Shown here in pieces: positions 44,691-55,505 of a stretch of DNA of 64,000 nt. Both the position numbers and the translations under genes were made by a program. The DNA comes from Brevundimonas pondensis. Lineage in GTDB: Bacteria; Pseudomonadota; Alphaproteobacteria; Caulobacterales; Caulobacteraceae. The first letter of the stretch is position 1. Every line of letters starts with the position of its first letter. The stretch lies in contig NZ_CP062006.1 of assembly GCF_017487345.1 (NCBI RefSeq), positions 1,804,001-1,868,000 of the forward strand, read 5' to 3'. The notes under the pieces are model-generated. The model did no database searches, was not told the DNA's origin, and saw only the letters and a program-made list of their open reading frames with translations.

Positions 44691-46003
44691 TTCGTCAGCA
44701 GCTCCAGGGCGGCGTCCAGCGACAGGGTTTGCTTCTCGCCGGTGGCGCGGCGCTTCAGTTCGACCACGCCGTCAGCCAGCCCCTTGGGCCCGATGGTCAG
44801 CTGCCACGGCACGCCGATCAGGTCGGCGGTTGCGAACTTGCCGCCCGGACGCTCGTCGGTGTCGTCGTAGAGGACGTCCTTGCCGAGAGCCTCGAGTTTG
44901 GCCACGGCCTCTTCACAGGCGGCCGAGACGGCTTCGTCGCTGGCGCGCAGGTTGATCACCACCACGTCGAACGGGGCGACCGAGTCCGGCCAGATGATGC
45001 CGCCGGCGTCGTGGCTGGCCTCAATGATGGCGCCCATCAGACGCGACACGCCGACGCCGTAGCTGCCCATGTGGACCTCGGTGTCCTGGCCGTCCGGTCC
45101 GGCGACCTTGGCCTTCATCGGCGCCGAGTATTTGGTGCCGAAGTAGAAGATGTGGCCGACCTCGATGCCGCGCGCCGACAGGCGGTCGCCCTCAGCGGTC
45201 TGGGCCTCGAACTGGGCCGCGTCGTGCATTTCCTCGGTCGCGGCGTAAAGGGCCGTGCGCTCGTTGAAGACGCCTTCCAGTTGCTCAACGCTGAGGTTGT
45301 GGCCCGGCGCATCCATTTCGACCAGCTTGCGGTCGCAGAAGACCTCGCTCTCGCCGGTTTCGGCCAGGACGATGAACTCATGGCTCAGGTCGCCGCCGAT
45401 GGGGCCGGTGTCGGCGCGCATCGGCACGGCCTTCAGGCCCAGACGCGAGAAGGTGTTCAGATAGGCGGCGAACATGCGCTTGTAGGCGATGCGGGCCGAG
45501 GCCTCGTCCAGATCGAAGGAATAGGCGTCCTTCATAAGGAACTCGCGGCCGCGCATGACGCCGAAGCGCGGACGGCGCTCGTCGCGGAACTTCCACTGGA
45601 TGTGGAAGAGGTTCAGCGGCAGGGCCTTGTAGCTCTTCACATAGGCCCGGAAGATATCCGTGACCATTTCCTCGTTGGTCGGTCCGTACAGCAGCTCGCG
45701 CTCATGACGGTCGGTGATGCGCAGCATCTCGGGACCATAGGCGTCGTAGCGGCCGCTCTCGCGCCACAGGTCGGCCAGTTGCAGCGTCGGCATCAGCAGC
45801 TCGACGGCGCCGGCCTTGACCTGCTCGTCGCGGACGATGCCTTCGATCTTGCGCAGCACGCGCAGACCCAGCGGCAGCCAGGCGTAGATGCCAGCGGCCT
45901 CCTGCTTGATCATGCCCGCGCGCAGCATCAGCTGATGCGACACGATCTGGGCGTCGGAAGGGGCTTCTTTCAGGGTCGGCAGGAAGTAGCGCGACAGGCG
46001 CAT
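44687..46003 (-). CDS. proS: Prolyl-tRNA synthetase
   Basis: Charges tRNA(Pro). The 438-residue protein is the short alphaproteobacterial type without the editing insertion: [30 protein letters not shown] at the start, then class II motifs including [25 protein letters not shown] near 140. The C-terminal anticodon-binding domain is compact. The next two genes, lolC and lolD, overlap, so tRNA charging and lipoprotein export are in one operon. Confidence 0.97.
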   Translation of the reverse strand: MRLSRYFLPTLKEAPSDAQIVSHQLMLRAGMIKQEAAGIYAWLPLGLRVLRKIEGIVRDEQVKAGAVELLMPTLQLADLWRESGRYDAYGPEMLRITDRHERELLYGPTNEEMVTDIFRAYVKSYKALPLNLFHIQWKFRDERRPRFGVMRGREFLMKDAYSFDLDEASARIAYKRMFAAYLNTFSRLGLKAVPMRADTGPIGGDLSHEFIVLAETGESEVFCDRKLVEMDAPGHNLSVEQLEGVFNERTALYAATEEMHDAAQFEAQTAEGDRLSARGIEVGHIFYFGTKYSAPMKAKVAGPDGQDTEVHMGSYGVGVSRLMGAIIEASHDAGGIIWPDSVAPFDVVVINLRASDEAVSAACEEAVAKLEALGKDVLYDDTDERPGGKFATADLIGVPWQLTIGPKGLADGVVELKRRATGEKQTLSLDAALELLTK

Positions 46004-46063
46004 GGCGGGAATCTCTGCAAAATCAGTCAGGCCCGAGTTTTAAACGGGCGAATGGGGCGAAAG

Positions 46064-46330
46064 CTAGAGCGCGGGACCGCGGCTGAAGTCCGGCAGCGGC
46101 ATCCACCCCGTCCAGACGATGAAGACGATGAAGGCCCAGACGATGGCCGAGACCCAGGTCGTGGTGATGAACTTCTTCTTCAACTGCGGATCAGCAGGGG
46201 CGCCCCACTGGCTGCCGTCGGTGGGCGGCGTCTCGACCTGCTTTGACGATCCCAGCGGCAGGATCATGAACAGCACGATCCACCACGTGGTCAGATACAG
46301 CGCCACCAGAGTGAAGGGGCCAAGAGGCAT
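46064..46330 (-). CDS. DUF1467 small membrane protein
   Basis: An 88-residue protein with two membrane helices (FTLVALYLTTWWIVLFMILPLG and TTTWVSAIVWAFIVFIVWTGW) and a short hydrophilic loop between them. The WWIVLF motif of the first helix is typical of DUF1467, a family restricted mainly to alphaproteobacteria. It is often found next to proS; function unknown. Starts 91 bases from the opposing CHMI-like gene. Confidence 0.85.
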   Translation of the reverse strand: MPLGPFTLVALYLTTWWIVLFMILPLGSSKQVETPPTDGSQWGAPADPQLKKKFITTTWVSAIVWAFIVFIVWTGWMPLPDFSRGPAL

Positions 46331-46420
46331 CGGGGCATTCCATCCATCGGTTCGTGCGCCCTCCGCATTCCGCCCGCGTCATCGGCAGGCTAAGGAAAGG
46401 CGCGAAACAAGGACGCCCTC

Positions 46421-46780
46421 ATGCCACAGATCACCCTGGAACACTCCCCCCATTTCGACGGGACCGATTGGCGCGCCCTGGCGCTGGATATCCATAAGCT
46501 GTGCGTCGACGTGGTCGGCGCCACGACCCTGGCCTGCAAGACCCGCATCGTCCGCTGCGACGACCTGATCATCGCCGACGGCGACCCGGCCCAGGCCATG
46601 GTCCACTGCGACCTGCGCATCCTGACCGGCCGCACCCAGGAACAGAAGACGGCGCTGGGCGAAGCGGTCCAGGCGGCCCTGCTGGCGAGGGTGAAGCCCT
46701 ATGACGGCCCGGCCCAGATCTCCGTCGAGATCGGGGCGCTGGACAAGGACAACTATCGCAAGGTCACGCTGGGCGGGTGA
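46421..46780 (+). CDS. 5-carboxymethyl-2-hydroxymuconate isomerase-like protein
   Basis: The 119-residue protein belongs to the tautomerase superfamily: MPQITLEHSPHFDG with the catalytic Pro after the initiator Met, then IHKLCVDVVGATTLACKTRIVRC and the C-terminal ISVEIGALDKDNYRKVT block. CHMI isomerises a product of homoprotocatechuate breakdown. No other genes of that pathway are visible, so the true substrate may differ. It is the only plus-strand gene in this stretch. Confidence 0.82.
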   Translation: MPQITLEHSPHFDGTDWRALALDIHKLCVDVVGATTLACKTRIVRCDDLIIADGDPAQAMVHCDLRILTGRTQEQKTALGEAVQAALLARVKPYDGPAQISVEIGALDKDNYRKVTLGG

Positions 46781-46793
46781 GGCTCGGACATCG

Positions 46794-46927
46794 CTTTCCT
46801 CCCCATTTCATGGGGAGGTGGCGCGGAGCCGCAGGCGACGTGACGGAGGGGGCGACTCAACGGCTGACGTTTGCGCCGCCCCCTCCACCACTTCGTGGTC
46901 CCCCTCCCCATGAAATGGGGAGGAAAG
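46794..46927. repeat. MITE/REP-like inverted repeat element
   Basis: 25-base perfect terminal inverted repeats, CTTTCCTCCCCATTTCATGG and onward at 46794-46818 and the reverse complement at 46903-46927, surround a second inner inverted pair (GAGGGGGCG near 46845 and CGCCCCCTC near 46877). It fills the gap between the CHMI-like and DUF3088 genes and encodes no protein. The layout is that of a small non-autonomous element or intergenic palindromic repeat. Confidence 0.7.
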
Positions 46928-46934
46928 ACGCATC

Positions 46935-47273
46935 TTACGGGTGCGGACGGCCAATCCCGTAGCGGGCGGCCCAGTAGGGCAGGATGTCGTCGTCCTGCAG
47001 GAAGCGGGCGCCGGTCTCTTCGCTGACCCGAGCGTCCGGCCAGTCGAACTCGCCGTCCAGCACCAGCAGCGGGCAGCTCTGGTTCGCCTCCCCCACCTCG
47101 GCCACCACGGCGGCGCGCGGACGCGGGTGATCCAGATGGATGACCGTCAGATGCTCGCGCAGGCGCGGATACAGCCCCAGCACCCCCTCGATCCGGGCGC
47201 CGGGCGGGCAATACCAAGGCCCGCCCTGATCGTCGAACCAATCAGGGTTCAGCAGATAGAGCCGATCCGCCAT
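46935..47273 (-). CDS. DUF3088 family protein
   Basis: A 112-residue soluble protein beginning MADRLYLLNPDWFDDQGGPW, followed by YCPPGARIEGVLGLYP and LDHPRPRAAVVAEVGEANQ, as in DUF3088, a thioredoxin-like family of unknown role. The start ATG shares one base with the ribonuclease J stop (TGATG), so the two genes are probably co-transcribed. The short MITE-like element lies directly after it. Confidence 0.78.
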   Translation of the reverse strand: MADRLYLLNPDWFDDQGGPWYCPPGARIEGVLGLYPRLREHLTVIHLDHPRPRAAVVAEVGEANQSCPLLVLDGEFDWPDARVSEETGARFLQDDDILPYWAARYGIGRPHP

Positions 47274-48949
47274 TACAGCCTCAGGATCACGGTTTCGACG
47301 ATGGGACGGCGATCCCAGATCTGCTGGCTGGCCTTCTTCAGGGCGCGGCTGACGGCCTGTTCGACCACCAGTTCATCGTCCAGGGCCTCGCCCTTCAGCT
47401 TGCGAACGGCCTGTTCGGCGCGCTCGGCCAGGTCGTCCAGCACGTCGCCCAGCGGGCGCTTGTCGTCGCCCGGCAGGCCGATGCCTCGCACGTCGATGTC
47501 GCTGACGATCTTGCCGCGCTTGTCCATAGCGAAGCTGACGACCAGCACGCCGTTCGACGCCGCATGGCGACGCTCGCGCAGGGCCTCGCCCGCCTCTTCG
47601 ACCAGCATGCCGCCGTCGACGAACAGACGGCCCGAGGGCACTTCGTCGATGATGGCGGCGGGTCCGGGGGCCAGGCGCACCATGTCGCCGTTGCGCGGCG
47701 TCACGGTTTCCGGGACCTGCATGTCCTTGGCCAGAAGGGCGTGTTCCATCAGGTGACGACGCATGCCGTGGGTCGGCACGGCAATCTGCGGACGGGCCCA
47801 GTTGTACATCTGGCGCAGTTCGTCACGGCACGGGTGGCCCGAGACGTGGATGCCCGGATGGTCCTTCTCAGTGTAGAGGCGCACGCCCCGGTCGGCCATC
47901 TTGTCCTGCAGGCGACCGATCGACAGCTCATTGCCCGGGATGACCCGCGACGAGAAGATGCAGTGGTCGCCCTTGCCCAGCTTGATGAAGGGGTGGGTGC
48001 CTTCGGCCACGCGCGACAGGGCCGCACGGACCTCGCCCTGGCTGCCGGTGCACAGATACAGGATCTCGTCCTCGGGCCAGACGCGGGCCTCCTGCTCGCT
48101 CAGGAAGGGCTTCACGTCGCTCAGCATGCCGACCGACTTGGCGGCGGCGGTGATGCGGTGCATCGAACGCCCGGCCAGGGCCACGCGGCGACCGGCGGCC
48201 TCGGCGGCGCGGATCACGCTGTCCATGCGCGCGACGTTGGAGGCGAAGCAGCCCACGGCGACGCGGCCCTTCAGGTCCTTGATGAGGGCGGCCAGGGCCA
48301 CCTTCACATCGCCCTCGGAACCGGCCACGCCGTCGACGAAGACGTTGGTGCTGTCGCAGACCATGGCCAGCACGCCCTCGTCGCCGAGACGCTTGATCGT
48401 CTCCACGTCGGTGCGCTCGCCCACGACCGGATCGTTGTCGATCTTCCAGTCGCCGGTGTGCAGGACGGTGCCCAGCGGGGTCTTGATGGCCAGGCCGTTC
48501 GGCTCGGCGATCGAGTGGGTGATGGTGACGAAGGTCACGTCGAACGGACCCAGGTTCAGGTCGCCGCCCAGCGGAATTTCGTTCAGCTCGACATCGTCCA
48601 GGATGTTGGCGTCGCGCAGCTTCTCGCGGATCAGATAGGCGGTGAAGGGCGTGGCGTACAGCGGTGCCTTGATGCGCGGCCACAGCCAGCCCAGGGCGCC
48701 GATATGGTCTTCGTGGGCGTGCGTCAGCACGATGCCCAGGATGTTCTCGCCTTCCAGGAAGGTGGGATCGGGCACGATCACATCCACGCCGGGCGTAGAG
48801 GGGTCGCCGAAGGTCACGCCGACGTCGACGATGATCCATTTGCGATCATGCGCCGGGCCAAAGCCATAGGCGTTCAGGTTCATGCCGACCTCGTTCGAGC
48901 CGCCCAGCGGCAGGAAGACGAGTTCGTCGTTTTGAGTTTTCTTTGTCAT
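47273..48949 (-). CDS. rnj: Ribonuclease J
   Basis: Beta-lactamase-fold exo/endoribonuclease for mRNA turnover and rRNA maturation. The 558-residue protein has the zinc motif HAHEDH at residues 77-82, LHTGDWKIDNDPV near 160, the beta-CASP region (FASNVARMDSVIRAAEAAGRRVA near 240) and HVSGHPCRDELRQMYNWARPQIAVPTHG near 360. Sits in the alphaproteobacterial cluster birA-coaX-rnj between the nuo operon and proS. Confidence 0.95.
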   Translation of the reverse strand: MTKKTQNDELVFLPLGGSNEVGMNLNAYGFGPAHDRKWIIVDVGVTFGDPSTPGVDVIVPDPTFLEGENILGIVLTHAHEDHIGALGWLWPRIKAPLYATPFTAYLIREKLRDANILDDVELNEIPLGGDLNLGPFDVTFVTITHSIAEPNGLAIKTPLGTVLHTGDWKIDNDPVVGERTDVETIKRLGDEGVLAMVCDSTNVFVDGVAGSEGDVKVALAALIKDLKGRVAVGCFASNVARMDSVIRAAEAAGRRVALAGRSMHRITAAAKSVGMLSDVKPFLSEQEARVWPEDEILYLCTGSQGEVRAALSRVAEGTHPFIKLGKGDHCIFSSRVIPGNELSIGRLQDKMADRGVRLYTEKDHPGIHVSGHPCRDELRQMYNWARPQIAVPTHGMRRHLMEHALLAKDMQVPETVTPRNGDMVRLAPGPAAIIDEVPSGRLFVDGGMLVEEAGEALRERRHAASNGVLVVSFAMDKRGKIVSDIDVRGIGLPGDDKRPLGDVLDDLAERAEQAVRKLKGEALDDELVVEQAVSRALKKASQQIWDRRPIVETVILRL

Positions 48950-48955
48950 ACGTCC

Positions 48956-49747
48956 CTAAAGGTGGGTATTCCGCCGCCAGATTTCGAGTAGGCCGCGGAT
49001 GGTCAGGTCCGGATCAAACCGGTCGATTGAATTTGTGGAGCCTTCAAACAGCGAGGCGACGCCGCCGGTGCCGACGACCGTCATGGGCTTGCCCCACTCG
49101 GCCTTGATGCGGTCCACCAGGCCCTCGATCAGGGCGATATAGCCCCAGAAGACGCCCGATTGCATGGAGGTGACGGTGTCGCGCCCGATGACGACATCGG
49201 GGCGTTGAATGGCGATGCGCGGCAGCTTGGCCGCCGCTTCGTGCAGGGCCTGCAGCGACAGGTTGATGCCCGGGGCGATCAGTCCGCCCTCGAAGGCCCC
49301 CTGCCCGCGCTCGGCGCCACCCGACACCACATCGAAGGTCGTGGCCGTGCCGCTGTCGATCAGCAGCAGGTCGCCCTCATAGACCTGCAGCGCGCCGATG
49401 GCGTTGACCAGCCGGTCAGCCCCGGCCTCGCTGGGCTTGGGAATCCGCACCTCGATGCCGAGGTTGACGTTCTCACCGATCACCAGAGGCTCCACGGCGA
49501 TATAGCGTCGCGCCAGGTTGCGCAGGTTGAAGATCGACTGCGGCACCACGCTGGAGATAATGCATCCGTCGAGGTCCTTCATGCTCAGGCCCTTGCCGCG
49601 CATCTCGAACAGCTGGTGCAGCCAGACGGCGTATTCATCCGCCGTGCGCATGGCGTCCGTGGCCGTGCGCCACTGGGCGATCCATTCCGTGCCGTCGTGG
49701 ACGGCGAACAGGGTGTTGGTGTTGCCTTGCTCGATCGCCAGCAGCAT
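48956..49747 (-). CDS. coaX: Type III pantothenate kinase
   Basis: First step of coenzyme A synthesis. The 263-residue protein has the ASKHA layout: phosphate-binding [16 protein letters not shown] at the start, [33 protein letters not shown] near 105 and [17 protein letters not shown] near 155. One thing to note: the usual Asp-x-Gly-Asn-Thr is Glu-Gln-Gly-Asn-Thr here (residues 6-10), replacing the metal-binding Asp. The start ATG shares a base with the birA stop. Confidence 0.93.
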   Translation of the reverse strand: MLLAIEQGNTNTLFAVHDGTEWIAQWRTATDAMRTADEYAVWLHQLFEMRGKGLSMKDLDGCIISSVVPQSIFNLRNLARRYIAVEPLVIGENVNLGIEVRIPKPSEAGADRLVNAIGALQVYEGDLLLIDSGTATTFDVVSGGAERGQGAFEGGLIAPGINLSLQALHEAAAKLPRIAIQRPDVVIGRDTVTSMQSGVFWGYIALIEGLVDRIKAEWGKPMTVVGTGGVASLFEGSTNSIDRFDPDLTIRGLLEIWRRNTHL

Positions 49748-50493
49748 CAGGCGGCCTCTCCGAAAAAGACGTCGCCGGCCGAGATCACACGCAGCGATCC
49801 GTCCGGCAGTTTCAGGCGCAGCGAGCCGTCCGCCTCGACCCCGTCAGCCATGCCAGTCAGGGTCTCGTGGGTCAGCCGCGCCGTGCAGGGACCGTGCAGA
49901 CCGGGGGTCCGCGCGGTCCAAGCGTCAAGAATGGGTTGGAAGCCCAGCGTCGTCCAGCGGTCCAGCCAGACGCCGAAGGTCTCGGCCAGAGCCTTGGCCG
50001 CCTCATCGACGGTAGGGGCTGATGCGACGCCGTGGTTCAGATGTTCGGCGATGCAGGTGGCGGGCCGTTCGGTCTCGCCCGGCGTCTGGCTCAGGTTCAC
50101 CCCGATGCCGACCGCCAGCCACAGGCCGCCGGACGGCGCCGGGCCGGACTCGATCAGGATGCCGGAGGTCTTTCGCCCGTCCAGCAGCACGTCATTGGGC
50201 CATTTGATCGTGACAAGCGCCGGCGGGACATAGAGGTCCAGCAGGTCCGCCACCGCCAGCGAAGCGGCGAAGGTCAGCTGCGCCGCCTCGGCGGGGGATT
50301 TGCGCGTCAGCAGCAGCAGGGTGGAGGCGAGATTGCCGCTCTCGCTCTCCCATTTGCGTCCGCGACGGCCGCGACCCGCCGTCTGCCGCCGCGCCGTGAT
50401 CCACAGCGGCCCGCCCTCACCCGCCTCGGCGCGGCGTCGCGCCTCGGCGTTGGTGGAGTCGGTTTCGTCGAGGATCAGGACCGGGGCGGCCAA
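49747..50493 (-). CDS. birA: Biotin-[acetyl-CoA carboxylase] ligase
   Basis: Attaches biotin to the carboxyl carrier protein. The 248-residue protein has the biotinyl-AMP motif [18 protein letters not shown] near residue 38 and [19 protein letters not shown] near 98 with the catalytic Lys. There is no N-terminal HTH, so unlike E. coli BirA it should not act as a repressor. It begins 6 bases after the nuoN stop, so it is probably the tail of the nuo operon. Confidence 0.94.
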   Translation of the reverse strand: MAAPVLILDETDSTNAEARRRAEAGEGGPLWITARRQTAGRGRRGRKWESESGNLASTLLLLTRKSPAEAAQLTFAASLAVADLLDLYVPPALVTIKWPNDVLLDGRKTSGILIESGPAPSGGLWLAVGIGVNLSQTPGETERPATCIAEHLNHGVASAPTVDEAAKALAETFGVWLDRWTTLGFQPILDAWTARTPGLHGPCTARLTHETLTGMADGVEADGSLRLKLPDGSLRVISAGDVFFGEAA

Positions 50494-50499
50494 GCGCCC

Positions 50500-51942
50500 T
50501 TACCCGGCCCCGACGCCCGAGGCGGCGGCGCGAGTCAGCGGCTCCAGCCAGGTCAGGGCGACGATCACCAGCGGGAAGCAGAAGGCGGCGGCCGCAAGGG
50601 CGATCCACTTGGCTTCCAGCGGCGACTTGTCCGGCGCGACTTCGGTGGCAGGGGCGTCGAACCACATCACCTTGATGATGCGCAGGTAGTAGAAGCCGGC
50701 CACGACCGAGGCGACCAGACCCGCAGCGCCGGCCATCCAGTAGCCCGCATCGGCGGCGGCGCCGAAGACGAAGAACTTGCCCCAGAAGCCCGACATCGGA
50801 GGGATGCCGACAGCCGACAGCGACAGGATGGTCAGGGCCACCGCCAGCAGCGGACGATCCTTCTTCAGACCGGCCAGGTCGGCGATCTTGCGGATCGGAC
50901 GACCGTTGCGGCTCAGCGACAGCAGGACGGCGAAGAAGCCAAACTGGTCGATGGCGTACAGGGTCATGAACATCAGCGTGGCCTGGACGCCGGCTTCGGT
51001 GCCCGCCGCCACGCCCAGCAGGGCGTAGCCGATGTTGATGATCGAGGAATAGGCCAGCAGGCGCTGGATGTCCTTCTGCATCAGACCGCCGAACGAACCG
51101 ACGGCGAAGCTGATCAGCGAGATCAGGATGATGACCTGGGCCCACTGGGCGTGGGCGACGCCGAAGCCTTCGACCAGGACGCGGATGATCAGCACCATGG
51201 CGGCGATCTTGGGCGCCGTGGCGAACAGGGCCACGACCGGGGTCGGGGCGCCTTCATAGACATCGGGCGTCCACATGTGGAACGGCGCGGCCGAGACCTT
51301 GAACGCCAGACCGCAGATCAGGAAGACCAGACCGAAGATCAGGCCCGGCCCCGGGTTGGCGGTGGCGAAGGCGGCGATGTCGACGAAGCGCATCGAACCG
51401 GCGAAGCCGTAGATCAGGCTGGCGCCGTAGAGCAGCAGACCCGACGACAGGGCGCCCAGGACGAAATACTTCAGGCCAGCTTCCGAGGCCTTCAGGTTGT
51501 CGCGGTGATAGGCGGCCAGCACGTACAGGGCCAGAGAGTGCATCTCGATGCCGATGTAGAGCGAGATCAGATCGCCCGACGAAGCCATCATCGACATGCC
51601 GACCGAGGCCAGCACGATCAGGACGGGATACTCGAACTTGGCGATGCCGTTGCGATGGATCCAGCCGTCGCCCAAGACGATGGCGACCGCCGCCGACAGG
51701 AAGATGGCGACCTTGCCATAGACGGCCAGCGGGTCGGCCACATAGGCGCCGTTGAAGGCCGTGCCCAGCGGACCGACGGCGGCCAGCACCGAGGCGACCG
51801 CCAGCAGCAGAACCGACAGGCCCGAGATCAGGCGCGTCGACTTCTCGCCGGTAAAGGCGCCGAGCATGAGCAGCACCAGCCCGCCGACCGCAAGGGTCAG
51901 CTCCGGGGCGGCGAGTTGAAGGGCGGAAGACAGATCAGTCAT
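50500..51942 (-). CDS. nuoN: NADH-quinone oxidoreductase subunit N
   Basis: Antiporter-like proton-pumping subunit of complex I in the inner membrane; 480 residues with about 14 helices. LKYFVLGALSSGLLLYGASLIYG near 155, AAPFHMWTPDVYEGAPTPVVALFAT near 218 with the conserved Lys nearby, and AYSSIINIGYALLG near 293 are hallmarks of this Mrp-related family. Last nuo gene, 7 bases after nuoM. Confidence 0.97.
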   Translation of the reverse strand: MTDLSSALQLAAPELTLAVGGLVLLMLGAFTGEKSTRLISGLSVLLLAVASVLAAVGPLGTAFNGAYVADPLAVYGKVAIFLSAAVAIVLGDGWIHRNGIAKFEYPVLIVLASVGMSMMASSGDLISLYIGIEMHSLALYVLAAYHRDNLKASEAGLKYFVLGALSSGLLLYGASLIYGFAGSMRFVDIAAFATANPGPGLIFGLVFLICGLAFKVSAAPFHMWTPDVYEGAPTPVVALFATAPKIAAMVLIIRVLVEGFGVAHAQWAQVIILISLISFAVGSFGGLMQKDIQRLLAYSSIINIGYALLGVAAGTEAGVQATLMFMTLYAIDQFGFFAVLLSLSRNGRPIRKIADLAGLKKDRPLLAVALTILSLSAVGIPPMSGFWGKFFVFGAAADAGYWMAGAAGLVASVVAGFYYLRIIKVMWFDAPATEVAPDKSPLEAKWIALAAAAFCFPLVIVALTWLEPLTRAAASGVGAG

Positions 51943-51949
51943 TATGCTC

Positions 51950-53437
51950 TCACCCGCCGATGGCTGCGCGATAGGCGGTCGTCAGGGCCTCAACGGTCGG
52001 CCCGGTGTAGTCGAGGACGGCGTTGGGATAGAGACCCAGCCAGATGGTGCCGACGATCAACGGCACGAAGATCAGCAGCTCGCGCTTGTCGATGTCCGTG
52101 ATGGTCTGCAGCGCCGGGTTCTTGATCTCGCCGTACATGACGTTGCGGAACAGCGTCAGGGCATAGACCGCCGAGAAGATGACGCCCGAGGCGGCGATCA
52201 GGGCCGTCCAGGTCGAGACCTGATAGGCGCCGGTCATCGTCAGCACTTCGCCGATGAAGCCCGAGGTGCCCGGCAGGCCGACGTTGGCCATGGTGAACAT
52301 CAGGAAGATGGCCGCGTACCAGGGCATGCGCGCCGTCAGGCCGCCGTAGAAGGCGATCTCGCGGGTGTGCATCCGGTCATAGACCACGCCGACGCAGAGG
52401 AAGAGCGCGCCCGAGATCAGGCCGTGGCTCAGCATCTGGAAGACCGCGCCCTGCACCCCGGTGTCGTTGCCGGCGAAGATGCCCATGGTCACGAAGCCCA
52501 TGTGGGCGACCGACGAATAGGCGATCAGCTTCTTGATATCGGTCTGACGGAAGGCGACCAGCGAGGTGTAGACCACGGCGATCACCGACAGGGTGAAGAC
52601 CAGCGGCGTGAACATCTGCGAGGCCTGCGGGAACATCGGCAGGTTGAACAGGATGAAGCCGTAGCCGCCGAGCTTCAGCAGGATGCCGGCCAGGATGACC
52701 GAACCAGCCGTCGGGGCCTGAACGTGGGCGTCGGGCAGCCAGGTGTGGACCGGCCACATCGGCATCTTGACCGCGAACGAGGCGAAGAAGGCCAGCCACA
52801 GGATCGGCTGAACGGCCGGATCGAAGGCGTACTGCTTCAGCTCCGGGATGCTGGTGGTGCCCGTCTCATGGGCCATCCACAGCATGGCCAGCAGCATCAG
52901 CACCGACCCCAGCAGGGTGTAGAGGAAGAACTTGTACGAGGCGTAGATGCGGTTCGCCCCGCCCCAGATGCCGATGATCAGGAACATCGGCACCAGGGTG
53001 CCTTCGAAGAAGATGTAGAAGAGGAACAGGTCCAGCGACGTGAAGACGCCGATGACCAGGGTCTCCAGCACCAGGAAGGCGACCATGTACTCGACGACGC
53101 GCGTCTCAATCGACTTCCAGCTGGCCACGATGCAGATCGGCATCAGGAAGGCGGTCAGCAGGACGAACAGGATCGAGATCCCGTCAACGCCCAGGTGATA
53201 ACCGGCGCCGGCGAACCAGGCGTAGTTTTCAACGAACTGATAGGCCGGGTTCGACGGATCGAACTGGGCCACCAGCAGAACGGAAACCGCCAGCACCACC
53301 AGGGTGGTGCCCAGGGCGATCCAGCGCGCGGCCGGAGCCGCGGCGTCCTGGCCGCCCTTGTTCATCATGCCGGCCAGAAGCAGCAGGCCGGCGCCGACCA
53401 GCGGCAGGAAGGTGACGATGCTCAGAATGTGAGGCAC
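51950..53437 (-). CDS. nuoM: NADH-quinone oxidoreductase subunit M
   Basis: Antiporter-like membrane subunit with about 14 helices and about 495 residues. Key segments are [24 protein letters not shown] near 225, the [16 protein letters not shown] block near 300 and [19 protein letters not shown] near 80. I chose the GTG at 53437, since it begins the conserved [15 protein letters not shown] and follows GGGGAG; a GTG at 53455 would overlap nuoL. Confidence 0.96.
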   Translation of the reverse strand: MPHILSIVTFLPLVGAGLLLLAGMMNKGGQDAAAPAARWIALGTTLVVLAVSVLLVAQFDPSNPAYQFVENYAWFAGAGYHLGVDGISILFVLLTAFLMPICIVASWKSIETRVVEYMVAFLVLETLVIGVFTSLDLFLFYIFFEGTLVPMFLIIGIWGGANRIYASYKFFLYTLLGSVLMLLAMLWMAHETGTTSIPELKQYAFDPAVQPILWLAFFASFAVKMPMWPVHTWLPDAHVQAPTAGSVILAGILLKLGGYGFILFNLPMFPQASQMFTPLVFTLSVIAVVYTSLVAFRQTDIKKLIAYSSVAHMGFVTMGIFAGNDTGVQGAVFQMLSHGLISGALFLCVGVVYDRMHTREIAFYGGLTARMPWYAAIFLMFTMANVGLPGTSGFIGEVLTMTGAYQVSTWTALIAASGVIFSAVYALTLFRNVMYGEIKNPALQTITDIDKRELLIFVPLIVGTIWLGLYPNAVLDYTGPTVEALTTAYRAAIGG

Positions 53438-53442
53438 GAGGC

Positions 53443-55497
53443 TCAGGCTCCCCACGTGAAGATGGCGAAGGCAAGGAACGCAGCCACGCCGATCAGCATC
53501 ACGAATGCATAGAAGTAGACGAAACCGGACTGGAAGCGCGACAACCAGCCGCCCGATTTCAGCGAAGCCCAGGCGGCGCCATTGGGGCCCAGACCGTCGA
53601 TGATCTTCACGTCGCCTATCTTCCAGAAGAAGTCGCCGAGCGCCTTGGCGCCCTTCACGAAGACGGCGTCATACAGCTCGTCGAAGAACCACTTGTTGTA
53701 GAGGAAGGTCCACAGCGGTCCCTTGCGGTCGGCCCACTGTTTGGCGACGCCTTCCTTGAGGATGTAGATCCAGAAGGCGGCGGCGGTGCCCAGCAGGGTC
53801 ACGACCAGCGGAGCCCACTTCACCCAGGTCGGGACATTGTGGCTCTCGTGCAGCACATGATTGTTGCTGCCGACGAAGATGGCGCCGCGCCAGAACTCGG
53901 CCTCATGGTGACCAATGAAGTGCGGGGCGAAGATCATGCCCGCGAAGACGGCGCCGATCGACAGCACCAGCAGCGGCAGGACCATGGGCGCCGGGCTCTC
54001 ATGCGGCGACAGCGGACCATGGTGATGGTCGTCGTGCGCATGATCGTCATGGGCGTGGTCGTCGTGACCGTGGGCGTCCGCATGGTGAGCGCCCTCCTCT
54101 TCCTTCCACTTGGCCGTGCCGTGGAAGGTCATGAAGACCAGGCGCCACGAGTAGTAGGCCGTCAGCAGAGCCGCCGAGATGCCGATGACGAAGGCGAACA
54201 TGCCCGCAGCCGAGTGGCCGGTCGTCGCCGCCGCATAGGCGCTCTCGAGGATGGAATCCTTGGAGTAGAAGCCGGCGAAGCCGCCGACGCCGGGCAGACC
54301 CAGGCCGGTGATGGCGATGGTGCCGATCATCATGACCGCATAGGTGATGGGCAGCAGCTTCCACAGGCCGCCCATGTTCCGCATGTCCTGCTCGTGGTGC
54401 ATGCCGTGGATCACCGAACCGGCGCCCAGGAAGAGCAGAGCCTTGAAGAAGGCGTGCGTGAACAGGTGGAACATGGCGGGCTGATAGGCGCCGACGCCCG
54501 CCGCGAAGAACATGTAGCCCAGCTGCGAGCAGGTCGAGTAGGCGATCACGCGCTTGATGTCGTTCTGCATCATGCCGACGGTCGCGGCGAAGATCGCCGT
54601 GATCCCGCCGATGATGGCGATGAACAGCGACGCGACCGGCGCGTGCTCATAGAGCGGCGACAGCAGGCAGACCATGTAGACGCCGGCGGTGACCATGGTC
54701 GCCGCGTGGATCAGGGCCGACACAGGCGTCGGGCCTTCCATGGCGTCCGGCAGCCAGGTGTGCAGGAAGAACTGGGCCGACTTGCCCATGGCGCCGATGA
54801 ACAGCAGCAGACCGGCCAGATCCAGCGCGGACCAGGTGTGGCCCAGGAAGTCCCAGCCCGTGCCGACCTTGCCGGCGATCTGCGGGAACAGCTCGGCGAA
54901 CTGGATCGTGCCGAACATCCAGAAGATGGTCATCATGCCCAGCAGGAAGCCGAAGTCGCCGACGCGGTTGACCACGAAGGCCTTGATGGCGGCGGCCGAG
55001 GCGGTGTCCTTCTTGTACCAGAAGCCGATCAGCAGATAGGACGCCAGACCCACGCCTTCCCAGCCGAAGAACATCTGCAGGAAGTCGGCGGCCGTCACCA
55101 GCGCCAGCATCATGAAGGTGAACAGCGACAGGTAGGCGAAGAAGCGAGGACGGCTGTCGTCCTCGGCCATGTAGCCCCAGGAATAGAGGTGAACCAGCGA
55201 CGACACGGTCGTCACCACGATCAGCATGGTGGCCGACATCGCGTCCACGCGGATCGACCAGTTCGACTGGAAGTCGCCGACGTGGATGAAGGGCGCGATG
55301 TGGACGGTGAAGGCTTCGAGCCCGCCCCAGGTCCATTGGCTGAACACGATCCACGAGACCGCGCACGAGAAGAACAGCAGGCCGGTCGTGACCGACTGCG
55401 AGGCGATGTTCCCGATCCTGCGACCGAAGAAGCCAGCGATCATCGCCCCCAGAAGGGGGGCGAAGACGCCGAGAGTGACGAGAGTCTGGATAGTCAC
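53443..55497 (-). CDS. nuoL: NADH-quinone oxidoreductase subunit L
   Basis: Largest antiporter-like subunit with a long lateral helix that spans the membrane arm; 684 residues, about 16 helices. Conserved blocks: [20 protein letters not shown] near 145, [29 protein letters not shown] near 242 and [15 protein letters not shown] near 318. Between helices at about residues 469-496 lies an unusual His/Asp-rich loop with repeated DDHAH units. Start at 55497, 8 bases after the nuoK stop. Confidence 0.97.
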   Translation of the reverse strand: MTIQTLVTLGVFAPLLGAMIAGFFGRRIGNIASQSVTTGLLFFSCAVSWIVFSQWTWGGLEAFTVHIAPFIHVGDFQSNWSIRVDAMSATMLIVVTTVSSLVHLYSWGYMAEDDSRPRFFAYLSLFTFMMLALVTAADFLQMFFGWEGVGLASYLLIGFWYKKDTASAAAIKAFVVNRVGDFGFLLGMMTIFWMFGTIQFAELFPQIAGKVGTGWDFLGHTWSALDLAGLLLFIGAMGKSAQFFLHTWLPDAMEGPTPVSALIHAATMVTAGVYMVCLLSPLYEHAPVASLFIAIIGGITAIFAATVGMMQNDIKRVIAYSTCSQLGYMFFAAGVGAYQPAMFHLFTHAFFKALLFLGAGSVIHGMHHEQDMRNMGGLWKLLPITYAVMMIGTIAITGLGLPGVGGFAGFYSKDSILESAYAAATTGHSAAGMFAFVIGISAALLTAYYSWRLVFMTFHGTAKWKEEEGAHHADAHGHDDHAHDDHAHDDHHHGPLSPHESPAPMVLPLLVLSIGAVFAGMIFAPHFIGHHEAEFWRGAIFVGSNNHVLHESHNVPTWVKWAPLVVTLLGTAAAFWIYILKEGVAKQWADRKGPLWTFLYNKWFFDELYDAVFVKGAKALGDFFWKIGDVKIIDGLGPNGAAWASLKSGGWLSRFQSGFVYFYAFVMLIGVAAFLAFAIFTWGA

Positions 55498-55505
55498 GGT
55501 TCCGA

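Noticed and set aside
46421..46780. Homoprotocatechuate degradation cluster around the CHMI-like gene
   Set aside because: None of the neighbouring genes belongs to that pathway; the gene stands alone.
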